A stretch of DNA of 64,000 nucleotides from TMED23 sp964566055 (GCA_964566055.1 CAZMHI010000001.1:69475-133474); one strand, 5' to 3'; shown: positions 45,117 through 54,901, counted from the stretch's first letter. Program-made: numbers and translations. The notes: generated from the sequence alone by a model not told the origin.

Positions 45117-46442
45117 ATGAGAAAAATATTTATTTCCTTAGCTTCGGCAGCACTCTTTCTTTTTACCGCTCACATGGCCTCGGCTATTGAGATCAAAGAG
45201 GTAGTCTCGAGCAAAGGCATCAAAGCTTGGCTGGTCGAAGATCACACCAATCCAATTATCACCGTCAATATTTCCTTTCGGGGTGGCTCGGCACTTGATC
45301 CAGTCGGCAAAGAAGGACTGGCGAATTTAATTTCAGCCACTTTGGACGAAGGAGCCGGCGATATAAAAAGCCAGGCCTTTCAGCAAAAACTGGAAGATTT
45401 AGCAATTTCTCTGAGCTTTGATTCTCGGCTTGATAGTTTTTCAGGCTCATTGAGGACGTTGAAAAAAAACCAGACGATTGCTTTTGATTTGCTGCGGCTA
45501 GCCCTCACCAAGCCCCGTTTTGATTCTGAACCGGTTGAGCGTATCCGCAACCAAATCATCGCTAATATTCACCGCCAATCAGAGAACCCCCGGCGTATTG
45601 CCCGGCGAACTCTCTTTAGTAAGTTGTTTCCAGACCACCCCTATGGACGGCCCAGCAACGGCACCGAGGAAAGTGTGAAAATCATCAAGCTCGCCGATCT
45701 CAGATATTTTGTTGAGCAGCGTTTCGCCCGCAATAATCTTGTCGTCAGTGTGGTCGGTGATATCACCGAGGCGGGCTTAAAGCAGCAACTCGACCAGACC
45801 TTTGGCGAACTGCCGGAAAAAGCCAGCCCCTGGGAAGTCCCGGAAATTTCGCCCGACAGCAAAAAACAAACTATCGTTGTCGACAAAGCCATCCCACAGA
45901 GCATCATCACCTTTGCTCAGCCCGGTATTAAGCGCGATCATCCGGATTTCTTTCCGGCTTATGTAATGAATTATGTTTTGGGCGGCGGCGGCTTTGAATC
46001 CCGGCTTTATGAAGAAGTGCGGGAAAAACGTGGCCTTGCCTATTCAGCCTATAGTTATCTTGCGCCGCTGGATCATGCCGGGATTATTATTGGCGGCGCC
46101 GGTACAGCCAATGCCCGAACGGGAGAAACGGTAAAAGTTCTCAGCGATGAATGGGCCAAAATGAATAAAAGCGGGCTGACCCCAACCGAATTGAAGGATG
46201 CCAAGACTTACCTTACCGGCTCCTATCCGCTCAGATTCTCATCAAGCAGGCGGATTGCTGGTATGATGACAGCCATTCAATTGGAAGAATTAGGTCTCGG
46301 CTATATCGAAAAGCGCAACAGCTATATTGAGGCCGTAACCCTCGACGACGTCAACCGGGTCGCCGCCAAATTGCTTGATCCGGCTAAAATCACAATGGTG
46401 ATCGTCGGCCAGCCCAAAGGCGTCACCTCGACACCGCAATAA
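45117..46442 (+). CDS. M16 family protein, non-catalytic partner
   Basis: A 441-residue secreted M16-family protein. The signal peptide starts MRKIFISLASAALFLF and ends near ASA. The position of HxxEH is occupied by GLANLISATLDEGAGD, so the zinc site is lost. The fold is kept, with GGGGFESRLYEEVREKRGLAYSAY in the C-terminal domain. It probably pairs with the preceding catalytic M16 protein in the periplasm. The ATG at 45117 has GGGAG upstream and begins the signal peptide; an extended frame from 45057 overlaps the upstream gene and is unlikely. Confidence 0.92.
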   Translation: MRKIFISLASAALFLFTAHMASAIEIKEVVSSKGIKAWLVEDHTNPIITVNISFRGGSALDPVGKEGLANLISATLDEGAGDIKSQAFQQKLEDLAISLSFDSRLDSFSGSLRTLKKNQTIAFDLLRLALTKPRFDSEPVERIRNQIIANIHRQSENPRRIARRTLFSKLFPDHPYGRPSNGTEESVKIIKLADLRYFVEQRFARNNLVVSVVGDITEAGLKQQLDQTFGELPEKASPWEVPEISPDSKKQTIVVDKAIPQSIITFAQPGIKRDHPDFFPAYVMNYVLGGGGFESRLYEEVREKRGLAYSAYSYLAPLDHAGIIIGGAGTANARTGETVKVLSDEWAKMNKSGLTPTELKDAKTYLTGSYPLRFSSSRRIAGMMTAIQLEELGLGYIEKRNSYIEAVTLDDVNRVAAKLLDPAKITMVIVGQPKGVTSTPQ

Positions 46443-46533
46443 TTTTCTTTGGGTGTTTCTGAATTATAGTAACTTTGCTATTCTACGCACCTAAGCGGTA
46501 CGTGCTTATACGTTCCTTTGGGGATTACAAATA

Positions 46534-47829
46534 TTGTCTGGAAGTTACTACACCCACGATATCAGCGCCTGCTTTGCGGGCTCTAACGCTCTAGCAGATG
46601 AAACCTATCAGGGGTTTTTGAAACCAGCCGTTGAGGCTCTCGCGGTGATCCGCGAACAGCATAAAACCGGCGGATTGCCGCTGTTAGACTTGCCGGCGAA
46701 AACCGCTGACCTCGAGAATATTGAGGATATTGCTGAGCGATATTGTGAAGCCTTCGATGATGTCGTTGTTTTGGGCACCGGTGGCTCCAGTCTCGGCGGC
46801 CAAACAATTTGCGAACTGGCGCCCCCCGCCGGTGACAGCCGGCCACAACTGCATTTTATGGATAATATTGATTCGGACAGTTTCGACCGGTTGTTCCACA
46901 ACGTCACGCCTGAACGCACCGGTTTTATCGTCATTTCAAAATCCGGCGGCACGGCAGAAACTTTAACCCAATTTCTTTATTGTCTGGATATTTTCCGCAG
47001 CCAGCTGGGCGAAGACAAAATCAAAGATCATTTTACGGCCATCACCGAGCCCGGAGATCGGGCGCTCCGCCGCCTCGCTGAAAGGTGGCAGCTGGATATC
47101 ATCGATCATGATCCGGGCATTGGCGGGCGATATTCGGCGCTTTCCGTGGTCGGGCTTTTACCGGCCTTAATTGCCGGTATCGACGCCTACCAAATTCGAG
47201 ACGGTGCCTTAAGTGTTTTGCAGCCTATTTTGGAGGGGAGCGCGGCGGCAGATTGCGCCCCGGCTCAAGGAGCGGCCCTGAATGTCGCCCTTGCTCAGGA
47301 AAACGCTATAAACACCACGGTATTGATGCCCTATCTCGACCGGCTCTCCAGTTTTGGCTTTTGGTATCGCCAGCTCTGGGCTGAGAGCCTCGGTAAAGAC
47401 GGCCACGGCACCACGCCTGTGCGCGCCCTGGGCACGGTCGATCAGCATAGCCAGCTGCAGCTTTATCTTGATGGCCCTCGGGATAAATTTTTTACCCTGT
47501 TGTTTGCGGAACAGGCAAATAGCGGTGGCTCGGTGCCGGCTGATCTCGCTGATGATCCGGACTTGGTTTTTATTGCCGGCAAACGCATGGGTGATTTGAT
47601 GGCTGCAGAACAGCAAGCGACGGCGGCAACTCTCATTAACCACAATTGCCCAACTCGCATCATGACCATCGAGACCCTGGATGAGCAGAGCCTCGGCGCT
47701 TTGCTGATGCATTTCATGCTGGAAACCATAATTGCGGCTGATTTGCTAGGAGTGAATGCCTTCGATCAGCCAGCCGTCGAGGAAGGTAAAATCCTGGCTA
47801 AGAGTTTTATAAGTGGTGAGCCTGGCTGA
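46534..47829 (+). CDS. pgi: Glucose-6-phosphate isomerase
   Basis: A 431-residue phosphoglucose isomerase that interconverts glucose-6-phosphate and fructose-6-phosphate. Sugar-isomerase motifs VVLGTGGSSLGGQTI, ISKSGGTAETLTQF and GIGGRYSALS are clear, and the C-terminal lysine region is in VNAFDQPAVEEGK. It is shorter than the 550-residue enzyme of E. coli, in line with the shorter bacterial subtype. The start is TTG. The stop overlaps mutL by 1 bp (TGATG), suggesting coupling. Confidence 0.93.
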   Translation: MSGSYYTHDISACFAGSNALADETYQGFLKPAVEALAVIREQHKTGGLPLLDLPAKTADLENIEDIAERYCEAFDDVVVLGTGGSSLGGQTICELAPPAGDSRPQLHFMDNIDSDSFDRLFHNVTPERTGFIVISKSGGTAETLTQFLYCLDIFRSQLGEDKIKDHFTAITEPGDRALRRLAERWQLDIIDHDPGIGGRYSALSVVGLLPALIAGIDAYQIRDGALSVLQPILEGSAAADCAPAQGAALNVALAQENAINTTVLMPYLDRLSSFGFWYRQLWAESLGKDGHGTTPVRALGTVDQHSQLQLYLDGPRDKFFTLLFAEQANSGGSVPADLADDPDLVFIAGKRMGDLMAAEQQATAATLINHNCPTRIMTIETLDEQSLGALLMHFMLETIIAADLLGVNAFDQPAVEEGKILAKSFISGEPG

Positions 47830-49637
47830 TGACGATCCGTTTGCTGCCCTCGACCACCGTCAACCGCATCGCCGCCGGTGAAGTTGTAGAGCGGCCCGCC
47901 TCGGCCATCAAAGAACTCGTTGAAAACAGCATTGATGCCGGCGCCAAACGCATTGATGTCATCATCCGGGATGGCGGGCGGACATTTCTTTCTGTCAGTG
48001 ACGATGGCTGCGGTATGAGCCCGGAAGAATTGACCTTGGCGGTTGAGCGTCATGCCACTTCGAAACTGCCCGATGATGATCTCGAGCACATCCATACGCT
48101 CGGGTTTAGAGGCGAAGCACTGCCCTCTATCGGCTCGGTTAGCCGGATGAACATTACCAGCCGGGTGCCCAACGCCGATAGCGCTTGGATGGTCACGATT
48201 GAAGGCGGCGATAAATCTGAGCCCGCCCCAGCGGCGCTCAGCCAAGGCACGACCATAGAAGTGAGGGATCTGTTTTACGCCACCCCCGCCCGGTTGAAAT
48301 TCCTTAAAACACCCAAAACAGAAAATTCCCACGCCTTAGATGCGATAAAGCGGCTTGCTATGGCCCACCCGGCGATTGCTTTTACCGTCGGCGATGACTC
48401 CCGCACCATGCTCAAACTGCCGCAGGCTCAGGGCGACATGCTGAGCGCCCGGCTCGACCGGCTCGATGCCATAATGGGCAATGAGTTCGCCGCCAATGCG
48501 CTGGCCATCGATGCCGAACGGGAAGGACTGCACCTCAGTGGTCATATTGGCCTGCCGACCCTCAACCGGGGCAACGCTGCCTTGCAGTTTTTGTTCGTCA
48601 ATGGCCGCCCGGTAAAAGACAAATTATTATTTGGCGCGGTCAGAGGAGCCTATCGCGATTTTATCTCTCATGACCGCCATCCTTTGCTGGCATTGTTTCT
48701 GGACATCCCAAGCGAAAGCCTCGACGTCAATGTGCATCCGGCCAAAACCGAGGTGCGTTTCCGGGACGCCGGACTGGTGCGCGGTCTAATTGTCTCAGCG
48801 CTGCGTCATGCTCTCGCCGAAGCCGGTCACCGTGCTTCCACCAGTGTCAGCAATCAGGCCTTGGGTGCGCTGCGGCCGGAAACGGCAAGCCCGCAAAGTT
48901 ACCAAGGCAATTACAGCGCCAACCAGAACAGACCCTATGCACCATCTGTGGGACTTCAGGAAACGGGTCGCGAGTTTCAAACCCCGCTGAACAATCTCGA
49001 TGGCGGCTTGTCGGTTAAGGAAGTGGCTGCTGAACAGATTGAAGAAATTTCAGATAACTGGCCCCTCGGTGTTGCCCGAGCTCAATTACATGAAACCTAT
49101 ATTGTTGCCCAAACCGACAACGGTATTGTCATCGTCGATCAGCACGCCGCCCATGAGCGGCTGGTCTATGAGGACATGAAAAAAGCCCTCGCCGAGGATG
49201 GCATCAAGCGCCAGGGCCTGCTGATCCCGGAAGTCATCGAAATGGATGAAGGGGCGGCTGACCGGATTGCCGCCCGGGCAAATGAACTTGCCGAGCTTGG
49301 GCTGGTTGTCGAAGCCTTTGGCCCCGGTGCCATTGTCGTAAGAGAAACACCGGCGATGCTGGGCGAGATCAACATACACGGTCTGATTAACGATCTTGCC
49401 GATGATCTGTCAGAAAATGACGAGGCCTTGAGCCTCAAAGAGCGACTGGCTGATGTCTCAGCGACCATGGCGTGTCATGGTTCTGTGAGGGCGGGCCGCC
49501 ATCTCAACGGCGATGAGATGAATGCGCTGTTGCGGCAAATGGAAGTGACACCCCATTCGGGGCAATGCAATCATGGCCGCCCGACTTATGTCGAGCTCAA
49601 GCTCGCCGATATCGAAAAACTGTTTGGCCGCCGGTAA
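47829..49637 (+). CDS. mutL: DNA mismatch repair protein MutL
   Basis: A 602-residue mismatch-repair protein. The N-terminal GHKL ATPase has NSIDAGA, DDGCGM, GFRGEALPSIGSV and HATSKL. The C-terminal domain has DQHAAHERLVYE, matching the metal-binding endonuclease motif, plus ACHGSVRAG and GQCNHGRP. It is therefore likely an endonuclease-type MutL, consistent with an organism lacking MutH. It is coupled to pgi at its start. Confidence 0.95.
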   Translation: MTIRLLPSTTVNRIAAGEVVERPASAIKELVENSIDAGAKRIDVIIRDGGRTFLSVSDDGCGMSPEELTLAVERHATSKLPDDDLEHIHTLGFRGEALPSIGSVSRMNITSRVPNADSAWMVTIEGGDKSEPAPAALSQGTTIEVRDLFYATPARLKFLKTPKTENSHALDAIKRLAMAHPAIAFTVGDDSRTMLKLPQAQGDMLSARLDRLDAIMGNEFAANALAIDAEREGLHLSGHIGLPTLNRGNAALQFLFVNGRPVKDKLLFGAVRGAYRDFISHDRHPLLALFLDIPSESLDVNVHPAKTEVRFRDAGLVRGLIVSALRHALAEAGHRASTSVSNQALGALRPETASPQSYQGNYSANQNRPYAPSVGLQETGREFQTPLNNLDGGLSVKEVAAEQIEEISDNWPLGVARAQLHETYIVAQTDNGIVIVDQHAAHERLVYEDMKKALAEDGIKRQGLLIPEVIEMDEGAADRIAARANELAELGLVVEAFGPGAIVVRETPAMLGEINIHGLINDLADDLSENDEALSLKERLADVSATMACHGSVRAGRHLNGDEMNALLRQMEVTPHSGQCNHGRPTYVELKLADIEKLFGRR

Positions 49638-49647
49638 TTCTTATCAA

Positions 49648-50202
49648 TTAAGTTCCGGGTTCTTTCATCTCAGGTCCGCCAAACCGGTAGTCATCCCGGC
49701 ATGAGAATCCTCGAACCTCATTACCAAGCCAAGTTGCCCAGGCTTTACCGTCACCCAGCATATGGCGGCGTAACTGGCGGCTAAAGCGCACCCGCTGCAT
49801 AAACTCATCCGCTTCACCGGCAGGCACTCGCATGATCGGCGCATCAAAACCGACTGCCCGGCCATAATTCCGGCGCTCGATAATAGCTGCGTTGGCGGCA
49901 TCAACTTTAAGCTGGCGCAAAATCCGTCCACGATGAGTTATTTTAGCCGTAATGAAATCTTCACCGGTCCGCTCGACCTGCACATCGCGTTCATTAGCGC
50001 CAATTCGGAGCAGCTGAATTTCTACCGCGCGTTTGACGTCGTTCAAGGTCAATTCTTCTTTATTCTGCGGCAACTCGATTTGCGAATTGCAGCTTTGAGA
50101 CTCGCGTAAAGGTGTTGGCCCTTCTGCCGTAGCAATAGTTGGGCCAAATCCAATGAGACCAACACCAAGCGCCAAACCAGCGATTACATTCTTAATGTTC
50201 AT
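49648..50202 (-). CDS. Secreted protein of unknown function
   Basis: I do not recognise this 184-residue protein. It has a clear signal peptide (MNIKNVIAGLALGVGLIGFG, cleavage near ATAEG), so the mature form is periplasmic or exported. The remainder is mixed with LTLNDVKRAVEIQLLRIGANERDVQVERTGED, then a DAANAAIIERRNYG segment, and has a cysteine near each end (CNS and FSCRDD), which may pair. It ends 10 bp from the convergent mutL. It is upstream of nothing obvious on its own strand. Confidence 0.7.
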   Translation of the reverse strand: MNIKNVIAGLALGVGLIGFGPTIATAEGPTPLRESQSCNSQIELPQNKEELTLNDVKRAVEIQLLRIGANERDVQVERTGEDFITAKITHRGRILRQLKVDAANAAIIERRNYGRAVGFDAPIMRVPAGEADEFMQRVRFSRQLRRHMLGDGKAWATWLGNEVRGFSCRDDYRFGGPEMKEPGT

Positions 50203-50319
50203 TTTATCTGTCCTAAGAAGTCCGTCTATATGGAGCTAACGTAGGCAGGCAGGGATTCCGTCGCCAGGGGGTTGAGCGGATATTTTCATTAAAATTTGGT
50301 AACTTAAGCGTGAAGGAAA

Positions 50320-50880
50320 CTAACTGGTGAATTCTAGTATATGAACGGCGGCTTTGCCGTATTTGCGTTGATCAATTGCGGTGAAGCTTTCCGGTGGCTC
50401 AAAACTTTCTTTAACATCCATCTCAACGACGCAAAGAGTTTCACCAGCAAGCCAGTTGTTGTCGCGGAGCGATATTAAAGCTGATTCTACCAAACCTTGG
50501 CTGTAAGGCGGATCAAGAAAAACCAGACCAGCCCGGGAAATCGGCGATGGCAGTGGTCCCAAATTTGTCGCATCCCGCTTTATCAGTTTAACGTTATCAG
50601 CTTCATCGAGCCCCCGCACATTTTCTTCGATAATTTTTATCGCCGCTCGATCATTGTCGACCAGCACGGCTTGCTGGGCTCCGCGTGACAAGGCTTCCAA
50701 ACCAAGTGCTCCGGTGCCGGCGAATAAATCGACGACGGTTATTCCTTGAAAGCCATTGGCCAGACGGGAATTGAGTATATTGAAAACAGATTCCCGGGTA
50801 CGGTCCGAGGTTGGCCGCGTTGCCTGCCCATCCGGCGCTTTCAGCGCACGGCCTCTATTTCTGCCGCCGACGATGCGCAT
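50320..50880 (-). CDS. rsmD: 16S rRNA (guanine(966)-N(2))-methyltransferase
   Basis: A 186-residue SAM-dependent methyltransferase. It begins MRIVGGRNRGRALKAP, the typical RsmD N-terminus, and has VVDLFAGTGALGLEALSRGA for SAM binding and FLDPPYSQG, the catalytic DPPY motif. The ATG at 50880 is chosen: the frame stays open for 77 codons upstream, inside the rluB gene, without family similarity. It overlaps the end of rluB by 26 bp, so the two are likely translationally coupled. Confidence 0.94.
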   Translation of the reverse strand: MRIVGGRNRGRALKAPDGQATRPTSDRTRESVFNILNSRLANGFQGITVVDLFAGTGALGLEALSRGAQQAVLVDNDRAAIKIIEENVRGLDEADNVKLIKRDATNLGPLPSPISRAGLVFLDPPYSQGLVESALISLRDNNWLAGETLCVVEMDVKESFEPPESFTAIDQRKYGKAAVHILEFTS

Positions 50881-51772
50881 GGTCTTTTTTTGGCTGATTG
50901 ATCGGCTCAACTTTAGTGCTCTTTCTGGAGTTCTTTTTGGGCCGTCCCGCTTGCGACCGCTTGGTGCGTTTATCGGCTGGCCGGCGGGTGGATTTTTTAG
51001 ACTTTTCGGCAAAGCCCGAGCGGTCCCGCCCGCTGAGTTGATCTTTAAGAACCTTGCCGCGCACTTCTTCAACTTCGCCCTTAGCCAAATTGCCAAGCTG
51101 GAAGGGACCATAGGCGGTGCGTATTAAGCGGCTGACTGTCCAGCCGAGATGCTCCATCACCCGGCGGATTTCCCGGTTCTTGCCTTCGATCAGCGAAACC
51201 GTCAGCCAGGCATTGGCCCCTTGCTGGCGATCCAGCGTGGCTTGAATGGATTTATAGCGCACACCATCTACCGTCACGCCATTGATCAGATCGTCTAATA
51301 CTTTCTCATCGACCCGGCCATGCACCCGCACCCGGTAGCGCCTAAGCCAGCCGCTGGCCGGTAGCTCCAATTGGCGCGCCAACTCGCCGTCATTGGTCAG
51401 CAACAGCAAGCCTTCGGAACTCAAATCCAAACGGCCCACCGAGATCACCCGGGGCATCTCTTCCGGCAGGCTATCGAATAAATTGGGCCGCCCTTCTGGG
51501 TCATTATGGGTGGTGAGCAACCCAGCGGGCTTGTGGTAGCGCCAGACTTTTTGCTCCTCTTTAAGTGGTAACGGCTTTCCGTCGACAATAATTTTACTGG
51601 CTGCCGTCACCGTGACAGCCGGGCTTTCCAGCACTTTACCATCGAGCTTTACACGACCGGCTTCAATCCAGCGTTCGGCTTCGCGTCTAGAACAAAGTCC
51701 TGCCCGCGCCATCACCTTGGCAATGCGCTCAGGCTTATCAAGTGCTTCGGGTTTTGCTTTAGCGCGCGGCAT
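50855..51772 (-). CDS. rluB: 23S rRNA pseudouridine synthase (RluB type)
   Basis: A 305-residue pseudouridine synthase of the RsuA/RluB family. It has an N-terminal S4 domain (RIAKVMARAGLCSRREAERWI), the catalytic aspartate in GRLDLSSEGLLLLTNDG, and EGKNREIRRVMEHLGW. A basic, Lys/Arg-rich C-terminal tail of about 60 residues follows the catalytic domain. The start at 51772 is selected because the N-terminal region is unlike the family before it; it overlaps the next gene upstream by 14 bp. Modifying U2605 of 23S rRNA is inferred from family. Confidence 0.92.
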   Translation of the reverse strand: MPRAKAKPEALDKPERIAKVMARAGLCSRREAERWIEAGRVKLDGKVLESPAVTVTAASKIIVDGKPLPLKEEQKVWRYHKPAGLLTTHNDPEGRPNLFDSLPEEMPRVISVGRLDLSSEGLLLLTNDGELARQLELPASGWLRRYRVRVHGRVDEKVLDDLINGVTVDGVRYKSIQATLDRQQGANAWLTVSLIEGKNREIRRVMEHLGWTVSRLIRTAYGPFQLGNLAKGEVEEVRGKVLKDQLSGRDRSGFAEKSKKSTRRPADKRTKRSQAGRPKKNSRKSTKVEPINQPKKDHAHRRRQK

Positions 51773-52496
51773 CGATAAAGGCCGCGAATATCCGGCTGTC
51801 GCCGGGGTCAATTTCAAATTCCGGATGCCACTGCACTCCAAGGCAAAACTTCTGGCGCGGCGCTTCGATGCCTTCGATTACGCCGTCCGATGTCTGCGCA
51901 TTCACAATTGCCGAACCCGACACGGCTTTAACCGCCTGATGATGAGCGGAATTTACGTTCATTTCTTCCGTACCGACGATATCAAAAAGTAATGTATCGC
52001 GAGAGATCGTGACCACATGGCCTGGCTCATCGCGCGGGTTGGGCTGCTCGTGGGCCAAGGGTTCGGCGATTTCATCCGGAATATGCTGGATCAATGTACC
52101 CCCCAAGACAACGTTCAGGAGCTGCTGACCCCCGCAAATTCCCAAGATCGGCATGTCGAGTTCCAAGGCTCCGCGGGTAATATCGGTCTCAAACTGGGTA
52201 CGTTCGGTCTTAAGGGTTACCGTGTCATGGGTCGTTTGCGCACCGTAAATCGCCGGATCAACATCGAAATTTCCGCCGGTGATGATCAGCCCATCCATAA
52301 CCTCAAGATAGCTGCCGATCAGGCTCGGCTCATGAGGCAATATGACCGGCACACCACCAGCCTTAACAACCACGCTGGCGTAATTTTCCCGAAGCGCATA
52401 ATAGGGGAATTTGGAATAACCGGTTTCAGAGGCTTCTTCGGAATCGAGTGTGATGCCGATCAGAGGTCCGTTAGATTTTTGCGTGTCGATGTTCAT
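51759..52496 (-). CDS. Class I glutamine amidotransferase-like hydrolase (PuuD family)
   Basis: A 245-residue member of the peptidase C26 group, like gamma-glutamyl-GABA hydrolase PuuD. The nucleophile motif is GICGGQQLLNV and the His-Glu pair is in QWHPEFE, so the catalytic triad is complete. PuuD acts in putrescine breakdown, but no other putrescine genes are nearby, so a related gamma-glutamyl compound is possible. It lies upstream of rluB, overlapping its start by 14 bp. Confidence 0.88.
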   Translation of the reverse strand: MNIDTQKSNGPLIGITLDSEEASETGYSKFPYYALRENYASVVVKAGGVPVILPHEPSLIGSYLEVMDGLIITGGNFDVDPAIYGAQTTHDTVTLKTERTQFETDITRGALELDMPILGICGGQQLLNVVLGGTLIQHIPDEIAEPLAHEQPNPRDEPGHVVTISRDTLLFDIVGTEEMNVNSAHHQAVKAVSGSAIVNAQTSDGVIEGIEAPRQKFCLGVQWHPEFEIDPGDSRIFAAFIDAAR

Positions 52497-52584
52497 AGCG
52501 GTATTTTAGGTTGCTGGGGACTCCGGCGCAATCATTCCTGATAAGCCACTTGATTTTATGGGTCCGCTTCGCCACCCTGCCGCC

Positions 52585-53040
52585 ATGGCAGATGACGCCC
52601 AAACATTTATGGAATTGGCCCTCAGCGAAGCTGAGCAGGCAGCGGCGCGCGGTGAAGTTCCGGTCGGAGCGGTACTGGTGGGTGCAAGCGGCGAGGTGGT
52701 GGCTAAAGCCGGCAACCGGACCGAAGAACTGGCTGACCCGACGGCTCATGCGGAAATGCTGGTGATCCGGGAGGCGGCAACGGCTGGTGGCTCGCCGCGT
52801 CTCGAAAACTGCGATCTTTACGTTACGTTAGAGCCGTGTCCGATGTGCGCCACAGCGATCTCCTTTGCCCGGGTGCGGCGGCTTTATTTCGGCGCATTTG
52901 ACCCGAAGGGCGGCGGGGTCGAGCATGGCCCAAAGATTTATAGCCAAGCTACTTGCCATCATGCGCCGGAAATTTATAGTGGCATCGCAGAAAGCCGTTG
53001 CAGCGATTTATTAAAGGAATTTTTTAGTCAGCGGCGTTGA
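52585..53040 (+). CDS. tadA: tRNA-specific adenosine deaminase
   Basis: A 151-residue zinc deaminase that makes inosine at the wobble position of tRNA-Arg(ACG). The zinc motif is HAEM with C in PCPMC; the VPVGAVLVG N-terminal strand is typical. The start is ambiguous: the frame begins at an ATG at 52558, but 52585 gives the usual length before the conserved region. Divergent from the glutamine-amidotransferase gene. Confidence 0.93.
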   Translation: MADDAQTFMELALSEAEQAAARGEVPVGAVLVGASGEVVAKAGNRTEELADPTAHAEMLVIREAATAGGSPRLENCDLYVTLEPCPMCATAISFARVRRLYFGAFDPKGGGVEHGPKIYSQATCHHAPEIYSGIAESRCSDLLKEFFSQRR

Positions 53041-53081
53041 AGCGCCGTACCAGTATTAGGCAACAGAAAATTGATTTTGAG

Positions 53082-53960
53082 ATGACTAAGACACCGCCGA
53101 AAAACCCGACCACCGACGAGCAAAGACGAGCGAAAACTTATGTCGATGATGAATGGCAGGATGGCTCACCGCCGGTACTGGCGCCTAACAGCCAGGCTAT
53201 GTGGCTCTCAACGATTGTTTTTGATGGCGCCCGGGCATTGAGTGGTCATCTGCCTGACCTCGATCTCCATTCAGAACGGGTCAATAATTCAGCCATTGAG
53301 CTCGGCATGAACCCGACTAAAACCACAGCAGAGATTATCGAGTTATCAAAAGAAGGTGTCGCCCTGTTCCCGGAGGATGCCGAGCTTTATATCTGCCCGA
53401 TGTATTACGCTGAAGACGGTTTCATCACGCCGGACCCGGATAGCACCAAATTCGTGCTCTCGATTTATGAAGCACCTTTGCCGGAACCCGCCGGTTTTCG
53501 GGCCTGCAAAATCTCTTTCCGGCGGCCATCGCCAGACATGGCGCCAACCAATGCCAAAGCCTCCTGCCTCTATCCGAATGTCGCCCGAGGAGTATCGGAA
53601 GCGAGGGGAAAAGGTTTCGATACCGGTGTTGTGCTTGATCCGGACGGCAATGTTGCTGAGTTTTCCTACACCAATCTGTTTTTTGCCAAGGACGGCGTCG
53701 TGCATACGCCGGTCACCAACGGCACTTTCTTAAATGGCGTTACCCGTCAGCGGGTCATCCAATTGCTGCGGGACAATGGAGTTGAAGTTCAGGACCGCAC
53801 GATTTCTTACCAGGAACTTAGTGACGCGGATGAATTATTCGCAACGGGCAATTATTCCAAGCTCCAACCTTGTATTGGGCTGGATGACCGTGATTTGCAG
53901 CCGGGACCGCTTTTCCACAAAGCCCGGGAACTTTATTTCGACTTTGTCGAACGGAGTTAA
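53082..53960 (+). CDS. Class IV (branched-chain-like) aminotransferase
   Basis: A 292-residue fold-type IV PLP enzyme related to branched-chain aminotransferase IlvE. The PLP lysine is in TNAKASCLYPN, and the phosphate-binding segment VAEFSYTNLFF and TNGTFLNGVTRQRV are typical. It may act on branched-chain amino acids, D-amino acids or 4-amino-4-deoxychorismate; sequence alone does not decide. The start at 53082 is chosen over a TTG at 53037 that lies within the tadA stop. It follows tadA by 41 bp. Its stop shares a TTAA with the convergent SMP-30 gene. Confidence 0.85.
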   Translation: MTKTPPKNPTTDEQRRAKTYVDDEWQDGSPPVLAPNSQAMWLSTIVFDGARALSGHLPDLDLHSERVNNSAIELGMNPTKTTAEIIELSKEGVALFPEDAELYICPMYYAEDGFITPDPDSTKFVLSIYEAPLPEPAGFRACKISFRRPSPDMAPTNAKASCLYPNVARGVSEARGKGFDTGVVLDPDGNVAEFSYTNLFFAKDGVVHTPVTNGTFLNGVTRQRVIQLLRDNGVEVQDRTISYQELSDADELFATGNYSKLQPCIGLDDRDLQPGPLFHKARELYFDFVERS

Positions 53961-54880
53961 CCGCCAAACCTCGGCTCGGGCACACCTTGGATACCGAGAC
54001 CCGTCACTTTAAATAAAGAGCCAGCGCCAAATTGCGGTTTGGTTTCAACTTCAAAGGCATCGTGATGTTCAGCGCCCGGATGATCTATCCGGTTCATCGA
54101 GGTAACATAGATTTCATCCAGATTATCGCCACCAAACATTACCGAGGTGACATTTTTTACTGGCATACCGATGCGGCGTTCTTCCTCACCATCGGCTGAG
54201 CGGCGGACTATTTCTCCGGTGCGGAGCTCAGCCGTCCAAACGCAGCCTTCCGCATCAACGGTCGAGCCGTCACAGACGCCGGGGATGTCCTTGGTCGAGA
54301 CGAATTCCCGCTGATTTGAGAGCGCACCGGTTTCGATATCGTAATCATAGGCCCACATAATGTCCTGAAAGGTGCAAGTGACATAAAAGGTTTTATCATC
54401 CGGCGACCAGCTTGGCCCGTTGGTGCAGATAATACCGCCGCCGATCTGAGTTACTGATAAATCCGGATCAAGCCGCCATAGCCCACAGATATCGAGCTCT
54501 TCCTGATCATCCATACCGCCGGCAACAAAGCGGCCTCGCCGGTCGACCTTGCCGTCGTTTAAGCGCGTGCGCGGCTGGTCCTCCTCAATTTTATGGATAA
54601 GGTCAAGTTTTTCACTGTCAAAATCATAGAAATAAAAACCATCATCCACCGCCATCACGAGGCCGCCATCTTTCCTGAGCGCCAGCGCGCCAATGTCATG
54701 ATCGGGGATGGAGCAGGTTTCAACCAAACCAGATACGGGATTGAGGCGGAAAATATTGTCCCGGCCTTTCCGCCGTCCGGTGCCGTCGACCCAATAAAAC
54801 ATACCGCTTTCGACATCCCAGACCGGACTTTCCCCGAGATAATTCTCGCAATCGACAATTTGCTCAATTTTATAAGTCAT
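53957..54880 (-). CDS. SMP-30/gluconolactonase family protein
   Basis: A 307-residue six-bladed propeller of the SMP-30/regucalcin family, typically calcium- or zinc-dependent lactonases. The metal-binding glutamate is in LGESPVWD near the N-terminus, with the NDGKVDRRGRFVAG and NGPSWSPDDKTFYVT motifs that supply the Asn/Asp ligands. The substrate, a sugar lactone, is not predictable. Its stop codon shares TTAA with the convergent aminotransferase gene. Confidence 0.88.
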   Translation of the reverse strand: MTYKIEQIVDCENYLGESPVWDVESGMFYWVDGTGRRKGRDNIFRLNPVSGLVETCSIPDHDIGALALRKDGGLVMAVDDGFYFYDFDSEKLDLIHKIEEDQPRTRLNDGKVDRRGRFVAGGMDDQEELDICGLWRLDPDLSVTQIGGGIICTNGPSWSPDDKTFYVTCTFQDIMWAYDYDIETGALSNQREFVSTKDIPGVCDGSTVDAEGCVWTAELRTGEIVRRSADGEEERRIGMPVKNVTSVMFGGDNLDEIYVTSMNRIDHPGAEHHDAFEVETKPQFGAGSLFKVTGLGIQGVPEPRFGG

Positions 54881-54901
54881 TGATAGTATTCCCCTATTTT
54901 C

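Noticed and set aside
47766..48332. 188-residue minus-strand frame over pgi/mutL junction
   Set aside because: Antisense to the mutL ATPase domain, whose motifs are intact; no supporting features.
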